Part shown: positions 53,712 to 61,678 of the stretch, one piece after another | Position numbering within the stretch: position 1 is the stretch's first letter | Layout: every line of letters begins with the position of its first letter | NCBI GenBank assembly: GCA_964494085.1 | Contig: CAZBQJ010000002.1 | Coordinates: 1-64,000, forward strand | Source of the DNA: CAZBQJ01 sp964494085 | GTDB taxonomy: Bacteria; Patescibacteriota; Gracilibacteria; UBA1369 | DNA: 64,000 nt | Direction: 5' to 3' | The notes under the pieces: model-generated | What the model saw: only the letters and a program-made list of their open reading frames with translations | Databases searched by the model: none | What the model was told of the DNA's origin: nothing | Translations under genes and position numbers: made by a program

Positions 53712-54644
53712 ATGATTTATGACCTGGTTATCGTCGGAGCAGGCCCAGCCGGTATGTCCGCTGCAATTTATGCTGCCAGAGGTCAGTTAAAAACTGTCAT
53801 TTTTGGTGATGAAACCAAAGGCAACCTCTACAAAGCGCATGTCATAGCGAATTATTTTGCTTTTCCAAATTCTCCCACAGGCCCAGAGTTGACAGAGTTG
53901 GGGCTCAAGCATGCTATTAGTTTTGGAGCAGAGCATAACAAAGCTGAAATTGTTGACCTTGCTATCAATACGGATGGAATTTTCCGCTTAAAGGATAGTC
54001 ACCAAATTATTTATCAAGCCAAGACAGTCCTACTGGCTACCGGTCAAAGTTACCTTCTTTCCGGAATCAAGGGAGAACAGGAGTATACCGGCAAAGGAGT
54101 TTCCTATTGTGTCGCTTGTGACGGATATTTTTTCAAAAACAAACAGGTTATTGTAGTCGGAAACGCAGATTACGCGGCTGAAGAAGCCCTACAACTCCTC
54201 AGTTACACCTCTCAAGTAACAATTTTAAGTCATGGGAAAGACTTCTCTTTCAGCCCTACTTTTCAACAAGAATTGATTAATCGAAATATTAAATTTATCA
54301 AAACCCCTAGACTGGCCGCAATCACAGGTCTGGAAAAAGTAGAAAAAATTACCTTTACCGCAGCCCTCCCCGATGGGCAAACCTCCCTGGCGGTAGAAGG
54401 GGTCTTTATGGCCATGGGAGTTGCCGGAGCCAGTGCTTTTGCCAGGAAACTAGGTCTAGAGATGGAGGGAAATTATATCAAAACCGATAAAAACGGTATT
54501 ACCAACATAAAAGGACTTTTTGCCGCAGGTGATTGTACCGGTTCTCCGCCACAAGTCGCCTCCAGTGTTGGTAATGGTTGCAATGCAGCTCTGAGTGCAA
54601 TAAAATTGATACGAGGGCTTTCCAATTATATTCAATACAATTAA
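53712..54644 (+). CDS. trxB: thioredoxin reductase-like flavoprotein
   Basis: This 310-residue protein has an FAD motif VIVGAGPAGMSAAIYAARG, redox-active CVACDG, and a C-terminal FAD contact GLFAAGDCTGSPPQVASSVG. The second nucleotide motif, normally GGGNSA, is VVGNADYAAEEA. The NADPH-phosphate motif HRRxxxR is replaced by SHGKDFS, so cofactor choice may be NADH or another donor. It starts on the base after the RNase Y stop. It is a plausible reductive counterpart to the VKOR encoded 4 kb upstream. Confidence 0.88.
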   Translation: MIYDLVIVGAGPAGMSAAIYAARGQLKTVIFGDETKGNLYKAHVIANYFAFPNSPTGPELTELGLKHAISFGAEHNKAEIVDLAINTDGIFRLKDSHQIIYQAKTVLLATGQSYLLSGIKGEQEYTGKGVSYCVACDGYFFKNKQVIVVGNADYAAEEALQLLSYTSQVTILSHGKDFSFSPTFQQELINRNIKFIKTPRLAAITGLEKVEKITFTAALPDGQTSLAVEGVFMAMGVAGASAFARKLGLEMEGNYIKTDKNGITNIKGLFAAGDCTGSPPQVASSVGNGCNAALSAIKLIRGLSNYIQYN

Positions 54645-54649
54645 GAAAA

Positions 54650-54961
54650 ATGTTCGGATTCAATAAAAAAAAGAAGCAACGAGATCAGGCTAACAAAAAA
54701 CAAAGCGGGCTGGATAAAATTCTCATGGGCGCCATAGTTGGCGGTGCAATCGGTTCAGTTTTAGGAGTAGGGCTTGCTCCGAAGAAGGGTTCAGATACTC
54801 GAAAAGACTTAGGTAAACAGGCTGGTAAATTACTCAAAACAGCCCGTAATTCCATCAATAGTAATGCAGGTAAATTCCTCCACCAAAAAGCTACCAAAAA
54901 CCCTTCTGATCGGCCTGTGTCCATCAACAAATTTGGCAAACAGTCTTTGCCGGAAGAGTAG
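54650..54961 (+). CDS. YtxH-like small protein
   Basis: This protein has 103 residues from the ATG at 54650; a frame from 54578 overlaps trxB and is not needed. A basic start (FGFNKKKKQRDQANKK) is followed by the Gly/Ala-rich YtxH-type hydrophobic segment (GAIVGGAIGSVLGVGLAPKK) and GSDTRKDLGKQAGKLLKTA. YtxH proteins are general-stress-associated small membrane proteins of unknown mechanism. The mid-gene position suggests co-expression with trxB and the VanW gene. Confidence 0.75.
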   Translation: MFGFNKKKKQRDQANKKQSGLDKILMGAIVGGAIGSVLGVGLAPKKGSDTRKDLGKQAGKLLKTARNSINSNAGKFLHQKATKNPSDRPVSINKFGKQSLPEE

Positions 54962-54973
54962 TATAAATTCCAA

Positions 54974-57001
54974 ATGGCAAAAAAGAACCAGAAAAAAGGA
55001 GGAAAGAAAAAGGCTAATAAATTGGCTAAAAAACTGCAGAAGAAGCGACCGCAAAAAAAACTTACTTCAACAAAGCAGCCTATTAATAATGGAAAAAGTC
55101 TGATTACCACTCAAACAGAAGTGCTTCAGACAGAAACGACTTTTTCCAAGAAGTTGGAAGAAGTGATCGCCGCCAACGACGGAGGGAAAAAAGGTTTGTT
55201 TAAAGGAAAAATAATCTTATTGGGAGGTCCCTCCGGCTATGGAGACCCCGATTGGTCAAGACTGTGGAAAAGATTTATCAGAATGACTTTCCACTTTTTT
55301 ATCATCATCCTTTTGATCAGTGTGGTCTGTTCAGCGGTGGTAGCGGTAGAGGTCCTCTCTGATCAGCGTATAATGCCAGGCATCGCCTTTGCTCAAAAAG
55401 ATATTGGTTATCAGAAACTCGCCGATGCTCAAACCGAAATACTCAAACAGCTTGACGAGTATCAGGCCGGTTCTCTTGTTTTTAATTATGGTGATCAATC
55501 GGTATCCATCCCTTTGAGAGATCTTTCTATTACACTTCAGGAGGATCAAACCCTCAGCCAACTTCCCTTTTTCAACTTTCAACAAAATACTTTCGTCGAC
55601 CTGATTGGATCAAAACTTACTCAAAAAGCGATCAACCCTATATTTAAAGAAGATGACCAACAGATTTTTAAGCTAGTTGAAAATCAGCTCAAACTCAAAG
55701 ACAAGCGGGCTAAATCGGCACATTTTTCTTTAGATGATCAGAAAAAATTGGTGGTTGTCGCAGAAACTCCCGGTGTAATCATCAATCATTCCGCCTTGAT
55801 AAACTCTATCGCCCAGCGAGTTAATACTCTCAGTACTGAACCCATCGATGTACAGACCTTGCTGGAAATCCCTACAGTGAATGCGGCTGAATTGGCAAAA
55901 TCACAGTCGGATTTACAGGTGAAACTGGAAAATCAGCTGATCATTAAATACAACGATAAAACCTGGAAATTTAAACCTACAGAACATTTGGAGGATATCG
56001 ACTTTCGCCAGGACAATAGCCAGGTAGTCATAATTATGTCCCCCAAACTGGTTGAGAATTATTTACAGAAAGATATTTTTTCAACTATTGAAAAAGCTGC
56101 ATCTCAGGTCAAAATTGGCTATGATGACCAGGGGAAAGTTACTTTCGATGGGCAAGTTCATAATGGCTTGGCAGTCTTGAAAGATCAATTTGTCACTGAT
56201 CTGAATATGGCTGTTAATTCTTTGGATCAGGATGTTAATATCCAGACCCAGGAGATCAAAGCCGGTTTAGAGATCGACCCCCAACTTCAAGCCATCGGTA
56301 TCCACGATTTAATCGGTGTAGGGCATACCTCTTTTACCGGATCCCCTACTAACCGTCGCTGGAACATCGATATAGGTATGAAGAAATTTAATGGACTGAT
56401 TATCAAACCAGGAGAAACTTTTTCCTTCAATGATAATCTTGGCCCGGTTGATGCCTCTACCGGATACCGTCTGGAATTGGTAATCAAAGCTGAAGGAACC
56501 GTGCCGGATTATGGAGGGGGAATTTGTCAGGTTTCTTCAACAATGTTTAAATCGGCAATCTTTAGTGGTCTCCCGATAGTGGAAAGATCTCCTCATTCCT
56601 ATGCTGTTAGTTATTATGCTCAAATTGATGGGTATGGTCTGGACTCCACAATTTACCCGGGAGTAAAAGACCTCAAGTTTACTAACAATACTCCAGGCAG
56701 TATCCTGATCCAAAGCTATCTCGACGGCGATCACGCCTATATCAACTTCTTTGGTACCAGTGATGGACGTAAAGTCGAAGTGACCGATTATTGGCGGGGA
56801 AATTATCGTGGTGCCGGTGGGACTAAACTGATTCCTACCAATACTTTGCCCGCTGGACAGAAAAAGCAAATAGAGGCAGCCCATGGAGGATTTGATGCCA
56901 GTTGGAACCGCATAATTACCACTAAAGACGGTCAATCCACGACAGAAAAGATTTATAGTGTCTATCGCGCTACCTCCAATCGCTTCCTGGTTGGTCAATA
57001 A
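54974..57001 (+). CDS. VanW family protein with peptidoglycan-binding-like domains
   Basis: This 675-residue protein has a very Lys-rich cytoplasmic tail (1-50), one membrane helix near 101-123, and an extracellular region. That region has two repeated alpha/beta units of the PF12229 type seen in YoaR, then the VanW domain at about 430-620. The core of the VanW domain includes KKFNGLIIKPGETFSFND, YGGGICQVSSTMF and VERSPHSYAVSYY. VanW proteins occur in vancomycin-resistance loci, but their biochemical role is unknown; a wall-linked role is inferred. It lies 12 bp after the YtxH-like gene and ends convergently with the TPR gene. Confidence 0.88.
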   Translation: MAKKNQKKGGKKKANKLAKKLQKKRPQKKLTSTKQPINNGKSLITTQTEVLQTETTFSKKLEEVIAANDGGKKGLFKGKIILLGGPSGYGDPDWSRLWKRFIRMTFHFFIIILLISVVCSAVVAVEVLSDQRIMPGIAFAQKDIGYQKLADAQTEILKQLDEYQAGSLVFNYGDQSVSIPLRDLSITLQEDQTLSQLPFFNFQQNTFVDLIGSKLTQKAINPIFKEDDQQIFKLVENQLKLKDKRAKSAHFSLDDQKKLVVVAETPGVIINHSALINSIAQRVNTLSTEPIDVQTLLEIPTVNAAELAKSQSDLQVKLENQLIIKYNDKTWKFKPTEHLEDIDFRQDNSQVVIIMSPKLVENYLQKDIFSTIEKAASQVKIGYDDQGKVTFDGQVHNGLAVLKDQFVTDLNMAVNSLDQDVNIQTQEIKAGLEIDPQLQAIGIHDLIGVGHTSFTGSPTNRRWNIDIGMKKFNGLIIKPGETFSFNDNLGPVDASTGYRLELVIKAEGTVPDYGGGICQVSSTMFKSAIFSGLPIVERSPHSYAVSYYAQIDGYGLDSTIYPGVKDLKFTNNTPGSILIQSYLDGDHAYINFFGTSDGRKVEVTDYWRGNYRGAGGTKLIPTNTLPAGQKKQIEAAHGGFDASWNRIITTKDGQSTTEKIYSVYRATSNRFLVGQ

Positions 57002-57005
57002 ACTA

Positions 57006-57797
57006 TTACCGTGACTCCACTTCTTCTGCCGATCCACCTTGCATCTCTTTAAGCATATTTTTGGCGTCCTGATTGTCCGGCCAATGCTTAAGGATATTCT
57101 CCAAGACTTGTTTGGCCTCCGTATGCATATCTTTTTCCATCTGCCAATTAGCCAAAGTCAGACCATAATCCAGATTATCCTGGTCTAACTCTAAAGCTTT
57201 CTCCAAGTTCTTGAAAGCCTCATCCATATCATTCAGCAAATGGCCGATGCGAGCCAAACTATAAAACCTGCCTGCACGGTTTGGATCGAGTTCAATCGCC
57301 TTTTCATAAAATTCTTTTGCTTCTTGATATTTTTCCTGGTGAAACAGGGCCAAACCCAAATTACTGAAATAAATCGGATCAGTACTTACAGCCACTACTA
57401 ATTTTCTATAAATCAATTCAGCTTTACCATACTGCTCCTGATTCAAAAAAATCGCCCCCAGCTTGGCATAGGACTCTATATGAGATGGATCCATCGCAAT
57501 CGATTTGATATAAAGTTTCTCCGCTTCTTCCACTCGACCTCTTTTCAATTCCAATTCCGCTTTCTTGTAGAAATTATCACCTTTGACTTTAAGCTTTATC
57601 GGTACCGAAGAAGGGTCAGGGATCATCTCTTTAGGAGTAATCTCATGGTCTTCTTTGGTCAGTTTTTTGGGGAGGTGAAGCCCTTTTTTCAGGACCATTC
57701 TGCCAAATAAAGCGGTCTTTTCCAAAAAATACCAGCGATGGAGGAAAATCATTAATAAAATCAGTATGGCTAACACCGCCAATAAAATATCAATCAT
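57006..57797 (-). CDS. membrane-anchored TPR protein
   Basis: This 263-residue protein has one N-terminal membrane helix (3-20), a short basic region, then tandem tetratricopeptide repeats from about residue 75. Examples are ADLxKRGRVEEAEKLYIKSI-like units with AMDPSHIESYAKLGAIFLNQ, AKEFYEKAIELDPNRAG and AFKNLEKALELDQDN. It probably acts as a cytoplasmic or membrane-surface scaffold. Its start overlaps the holB stop by 4 nt, so it is translationally coupled to holB, although no functional link is known. Confidence 0.85.
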   Translation of the reverse strand: MIDILLAVLAILILLMIFLHRWYFLEKTALFGRMVLKKGLHLPKKLTKEDHEITPKEMIPDPSSVPIKLKVKGDNFYKKAELELKRGRVEEAEKLYIKSIAMDPSHIESYAKLGAIFLNQEQYGKAELIYRKLVVAVSTDPIYFSNLGLALFHQEKYQEAKEFYEKAIELDPNRAGRFYSLARIGHLLNDMDEAFKNLEKALELDQDNLDYGLTLANWQMEKDMHTEAKQVLENILKHWPDNQDAKNMLKEMQGGSAEEVESR

Positions 57798-58723
57798 AAA
57801 CTTAAAATAAAATTCTCCAGCAGAAGCCTGCTATTCACATTTGTCTCGGAAAGATTTTTGACTTCCATCAGTTTGTTTAAATTACCATTCGCTTTTTCCA
57901 TACCTTTTCTATCAGCAGAAGCCACAGCTTTTTTGAGATCCTCACGTAGCACCATAAATGCTATTTCCAAAAACACTTGGATCAAAATGGGATCATTATA
58001 AATTTGACTAATAAAACTAAAAGCAGCGGCTACATCACGACGTGCTAAAAAGTTTTGAATCTGTACATAAGTATTTTCATAAACTTCAAACTGGTCTTCG
58101 TTGTCCAATAACTTGATCGCCTTGGCAATTCTGCCTTGCGCCAATTCAGTCACTCGAAAAATCTTTTTCTCATCAATTAGTCGATAGCGGTTTTTCAGTA
58201 TTTGGAAAAGCTCTTTATGGCTAAGCAATTGAAAATCGACTCGCCTCACTCTGGACAAAATTGTCTCCAAAATAGCTTTGGGATTAGAAGACGTAAAGAT
58301 GAACAAGACTTTTTCCGGAGGCTCTTCCAGCATTTTTAACATAGCGTTCGCGGCTTCAGGAGTCATGCGATCGATGTCTTCCATCACCAATATCCGTCTC
58401 CAGCTGTTCCCGGTCATTTGTAAATTATTGATCAATGCTCTGATATGACTGATCTTAATAGTGTCATCTTCAGGATTAATCTGGCAGAAAATTGTATCTG
58501 GATGAATTCCTCTCTCAATCAGATTAACTATTTGATAAACCTTTTCTTCCTCCAGGTCGTCGGTTTGTATGACTTTGGCAAAAGCTTTGGCTATCGCGAA
58601 TTTCCCCAAGTCTGACGGGCCAGCCAATAAGTAAGCATGTGCCAAATTCTCTTTCTCTAAATCAGCCCGCAACAAATCCAATTGTTTTTCGTGGCCCACT
58701 ATATTTTTAAAAAGAGATGACAT
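57794..58723 (-). CDS. holB: DNA polymerase III delta' subunit
   Basis: This 309-residue AAA+ clamp-loader subunit opens IVGHEKQLDLLRADLEKENL then AHAYLLAGPSDLGKFAIAKA. The P-loop is therefore GPSDLGK, with Phe after the Lys, as expected of the non-hydrolysing delta' subunit. The later motif ILVMEDIDRMTPEAANAMLK followed by MLEEPPEKVLFIFTSSNP and the SRVRRVDF segment confirm the family. There is no zinc-binding cysteine cluster. It is paired with the TPR gene in a short operon. Confidence 0.9.
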   Translation of the reverse strand: MSSLFKNIVGHEKQLDLLRADLEKENLAHAYLLAGPSDLGKFAIAKAFAKVIQTDDLEEEKVYQIVNLIERGIHPDTIFCQINPEDDTIKISHIRALINNLQMTGNSWRRILVMEDIDRMTPEAANAMLKMLEEPPEKVLFIFTSSNPKAILETILSRVRRVDFQLLSHKELFQILKNRYRLIDEKKIFRVTELAQGRIAKAIKLLDNEDQFEVYENTYVQIQNFLARRDVAAAFSFISQIYNDPILIQVFLEIAFMVLREDLKKAVASADRKGMEKANGNLNKLMEVKNLSETNVNSRLLLENFILSL

Positions 58724-58846
58724 AGGTTAGCTGTTTTTCTAGGCTACAGTTTATACTCGGATTTACTAATTGTCACTGCAAAAAGACTTTTTTAAATAGC
58801 CATTTTGCAGTAAAATCAGCGGGCTAGAATCAATAAAAATAAACTC

Positions 58847-59521
58847 ATGCAAAAAACTCTCTTTCAAAAACCCTGGTTGATCGGTTTAATCATCGGATCT
58901 TTATATTTGGCCGGCTGCCAAGCTCAGCCTATCTCTCAGACAGATAATTATGATCAATCCGGATTAATTAATGATAGTGCTAAAACCACACTAACCACCA
59001 CTCCTTCCATGCAATCACAAACAACCAAAGCCGGCGATACTATCGCTTCAGTCGAAACAGACAAAGGAACCATCAAATTTAAGATATTTTCAGAGCAAGT
59101 CCCAGAAATCGCTAAGAATTTTATTGAATTGGCTAAAGCGGGCAAATATGACAATGTCCCTTTCCATAGAGTGATAGAAGGCTTTATGATTCAAACTGGT
59201 GATTTTACCAACCAAAACGGTACTGGAGGTTATAGTTATAAAGGTCCTGATACAGAATTAGACGACCAGATAGACAGGGGGTTAAGCCATATCAAGGGCG
59301 CAGTTTCCATGGCAAATGCCGGTCCAAACACCAATGGTAGCCAGTTCTTTATTGTCACAGGCGATCAGGGAGCAACTTACTTGGACGGTAAATACAGTTT
59401 ATTCGGCCAGGTAATTGAAGGTCAGGATATCGCTGACTCTATATCCAAAGTTCCCACCGGGCAAATGGATAATCCCCTCACTCCGGTCATGATGAAAAAA
59501 GTTACTATTTCCACAATCTAA
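58847..59521 (+). CDS. cyclophilin-type peptidyl-prolyl isomerase lipoprotein
   Basis: This 224-residue protein has a type II signal peptide with lipobox LAGC near residue 24, a Thr/Ser-rich linker and a cyclophilin domain from about residue 65: TDKGTIKFKIFSEQVPEIAK, PFHRVIEGFMIQTGDF, MANAGPNTNGSQFFI, LDGKYSLFGQVIEG. The catalytic Arg (FHRV) and the QTGD and NGSQFF motifs are present. It should fold secreted or surface proteins outside the membrane, a useful role beside the surface genes of this window. It is monocistronic, followed by a terminator. Confidence 0.93.
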   Translation: MQKTLFQKPWLIGLIIGSLYLAGCQAQPISQTDNYDQSGLINDSAKTTLTTTPSMQSQTTKAGDTIASVETDKGTIKFKIFSEQVPEIAKNFIELAKAGKYDNVPFHRVIEGFMIQTGDFTNQNGTGGYSYKGPDTELDDQIDRGLSHIKGAVSMANAGPNTNGSQFFIVTGDQGATYLDGKYSLFGQVIEGQDIADSISKVPTGQMDNPLTPVMMKKVTISTI

Positions 59522-59580
59522 TTAGATCGTCATTTTATATAATAAATTTATGAAACGTCCAGGCTAAATTTATTAACCTC

Positions 59581-59613
59581 ACCGCCCGCTTGTCTCCAAG
59601 CAGGGCGGTTTTT
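59581..59613 (+). terminator. intrinsic terminator of the cyclophilin gene
   Basis: A GC-rich stem ACCGCCC-GCTTG with loop TCTC and one bulged A is followed by five T residues, 60 bp after the stop. Confidence 0.85.
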
Positions 59614-59723
59614 GGATTAGTCAACATTTATAAATTGCCAATTGATAAGATTTGTTTAAACCTCTAAATATGTTCTCAGGCTAGCCATGAAAAATTTTTC
59701 AAAATAAAGCCCGTAAACAAAAT

Positions 59724-59760
59724 GAAAGCCCCGCCAAAATAGCGGGGCTTTCTCTTTTAT
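59724..59760. terminator. bidirectional terminator next to rplT
   Basis: An 11-bp perfect stem (GAAAGCCCCGC, 7-nt loop) lies 21 bp beyond the rplT stop. T-rich sequence follows on both strands, so it can end the infC-rpmI-rplT operon on the minus strand and back up the cyclophilin terminator on the plus strand. Confidence 0.8.
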
Positions 59761-59772
59761 GATCAGCTGGGT

Positions 59773-60126
59773 TTAGAGAGCTGTCTTTGCTTTGCTGACA
59801 ATTTCCTTAAATATCTCCGGATTGCTAACCGCCAAATCAGCCAGGATCTTTCGATCTACAGCGATTTTAGCCTTGAGCATGCCGTTAATCAGTTTGGAAT
59901 AACTCAGACCTTCTGGGCGAACTGCCGCATTGATTCTAGTAATCCAAAGGGAACGAAATTGTCTCTTTTTGAGTTTTCTACCACGATAGCTGTTTTGGCC
60001 AGCCTTAGCGATAAAATTCTTAGCCCATTTTACTCTGGATGAAGCTACTTTAGAATAGCCCTTCACCATACGTTTTAACTTATTGTGCCTTTTTTTAGTG
60101 GCGACTCCTCTTTTGACGCGTGTCAT
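59773..60126 (-). CDS. rplT: 50S ribosomal protein L20
   Basis: This 117-residue basic protein has the standard length for L20. It begins [19 protein letters not shown] and includes the conserved [19 protein letters not shown] and [14 protein letters not shown] segments. It binds 23S rRNA early in assembly and in some bacteria represses this operon. It is the last gene of infC-rpmI-rplT, 20 bp after rpmI. Confidence 0.98.
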   Translation of the reverse strand: MTRVKRGVATKKRHNKLKRMVKGYSKVASSRVKWAKNFIAKAGQNSYRGRKLKKRQFRSLWITRINAAVRPEGLSYSKLINGMLKAKIAVDRKILADLAVSNPEIFKEIVSKAKTAL

Positions 60127-60146
60127 GTTGGTACAGGATTAAATAA

Positions 60147-60335
60147 TTAAGCAAGTAGCTTGGCGATCCATTTGGAATCGCTAGCTGAAGCAACTTTACC
60201 TCCTTGGTGAAGTTTTTTCTGTCTCTTGGATTTATTGACCAAAAGGTGTTTTTTAGCAGACTTACTAAACATGAATTTCCCTTTACCGGTTATCTTCACA
60301 CGTTTTTTCAGTCCACTATGGCTCTTCTTTTTCAT
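60147..60335 (-). CDS. rpmI: 50S ribosomal protein L35
   Basis: This 62-residue very basic protein carries MKKKSHSGLKKRVKITGKGK and the KRQKKLHQ motif of L35; KxHSG near the start is diagnostic. It is the middle gene of the classic IF3-L35-L20 operon, 4 bp after infC. Confidence 0.97.
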   Translation of the reverse strand: MKKKSHSGLKKRVKITGKGKFMFSKSAKKHLLVNKSKRQKKLHQGGKVASASDSKWIAKLLA

Positions 60336-60339
60336 AGGA

Positions 60340-60879
60340 TTAATATTTTATTGGAATTAAAACCATACTGATGGAATTTCCTTGTCTTTTAGGTGGAGCT
60401 TCTACTTCACTGACTTCTTTGACTCTTTCCAAGAAAGCCTGAACTTTTTGCATACCTAGCTCTTGATGAGCTGCTTCTCTACCTTTAAACATCAGATTAA
60501 TCTTTACGCTATGGCCTTCTTCAAAGAATTTCTTTGCTGTATTGGCTTTCACGTCTAAATCATGTTCATCGATACGCAGGCTTAGGCGAATAGTCTTCAT
60601 TTCAGACTTTTTCTGCAAACGCTTATGCTTCTGCTCAATTTTATTCTGTCTATAGAGGAATTTTCCAAAGTCCAAAATCTTGCAAACTGGAGGCTTAGCT
60701 AGTGGGGCTACTTCAACTAAATCCAATTCCCTCTCTTGGGCCATCTTGAGAGCCTCCTCTAACGAGACTTCACCCAGCTGTTCTTCATTTTCGTCAATAA
60801 GCCTAACGACCGGAACTTTGATCTGGTGATTGATACGATGATTTTTGCTGATACCTTTGCTGATAAAGAAATATAACAT
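60340..60879 (-). CDS. infC: translation initiation factor IF-3
   Basis: This protein has about 179 residues from the ATG at 60879. The N-domain has HRINHQIKVPVVRLIDENEE and AQERELDLVEVAPLAKPPVC; the C-domain has KHKRLQKKSEMKTIRLSLRI and NLMFKGREAAHQELG. IF3 monitors start-codon selection and subunit splitting. The ATG fits a transcript starting near 60915. An in-frame TTG at 60921 lies upstream of the -10-derived start and is rejected. Non-ATG starts are known for infC, so the N-terminus is uncertain. Confidence 0.95.
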   Translation of the reverse strand: MLYFFISKGISKNHRINHQIKVPVVRLIDENEEQLGEVSLEEALKMAQERELDLVEVAPLAKPPVCKILDFGKFLYRQNKIEQKHKRLQKKSEMKTIRLSLRIDEHDLDVKANTAKKFFEEGHSVKINLMFKGREAAHQELGMQKVQAFLERVKEVSEVEAPPKRQGNSISMVLIPIKY

Positions 60880-60921
60880 TGCTGACTTTAAAACCCCAAA
60901 TCTTAAATTCAGCACGGCCAA

Positions 60922-60950
60922 ATATAATCTTAAACAAGCCCAGAAGTCAA
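60922..60950 (-). promoter_or_regulatory. promoter of the infC-rpmI-rplT operon
   Basis: The minus strand reads TTGACT (60945-60950), a 17-bp spacer and TTATAT (60922-60927), giving a leader of about 36 nt to the infC ATG. Confidence 0.7.
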
Positions 60951-61071
60951 ATTTAAATGCGATTTTAGCTATTTTTCATCTCTGGATTAAGTCTGATCGA
61001 TAAATTAAACTCGAACTAACATTTAAGTTAGCACATTGACAGCTGAAAACCGAACAAATGGGAGAAGTTTT

Positions 61072-61656
61072 ATGAAGCTCTATATTCTGCTCTTCTTGGC
61101 AGTCTTCTTGATTTCCTGTGACAATCAATCTGCACCTGAACAAAAGCCTCAACAAAACCTGGGCTATCCCGATCCGGCTCCGCCCGGAATTTGGGATCCC
61201 TCTCAGCCTCAACCTTACCCGCAATTCGATTTGCCCGAAGGTTGTGAACATAACCCCGACAATCCCTGGCAAGCACGCTGTTTAGACGGCGACTTACAGT
61301 TGGATCTAGGGGTATTGAGCAAACCGGAGAGCGACACTGTCGCCAAAGATTGGCGGAATAGTCGTTATAATCATGTTTTTTGCCAAGCCGGTGAACAGAA
61401 GGATGTCTGGATCGATTGCCGTCAGAGCTTTCAAAAGTCTTCCTTACAATTTCACGGAAATACGCTCTATCTTCTCCAATACAATGGAGTTATGGGCGAT
61501 TTGGATCAGCAGGTTACCGAACTCTTTTGGGATAGTCCTGACTGGTCTGAAGCCTTGACTATCCAGGGCGACTTCCAGAAAGCTACTACAGCCTGGCAAT
61601 CAATCATCGGCACGCTTCACTATCAATACTCGGTTCCAAATCTTTCCTTCCAGTAA
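61072..61656 (+). CDS. lipoprotein, unknown function
   Basis: This protein has 194 residues from the ATG at 61072, preceded by a clear GGGAG Shine-Dalgarno, which is rare in this window. A type II signal peptide with lipobox LISC is followed by a Pro/Gln-rich linker and a compact domain with four cysteines (EGCEHNP, QARCLDG, VFCQAG, IDCRQS) and many Trp residues. The cysteines suggest two disulfides. No family is recognised. It stands 22 bp before the M23/SLH gene and shares its base composition, so the two probably form one unit. Confidence 0.75.
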   Translation: MKLYILLFLAVFLISCDNQSAPEQKPQQNLGYPDPAPPGIWDPSQPQPYPQFDLPEGCEHNPDNPWQARCLDGDLQLDLGVLSKPESDTVAKDWRNSRYNHVFCQAGEQKDVWIDCRQSFQKSSLQFHGNTLYLLQYNGVMGDLDQQVTELFWDSPDWSEALTIQGDFQKATTAWQSIIGTLHYQYSVPNLSFQ

Positions 61657-61678
61657 TTCAGTAGAGAAAGGTAGAGTC

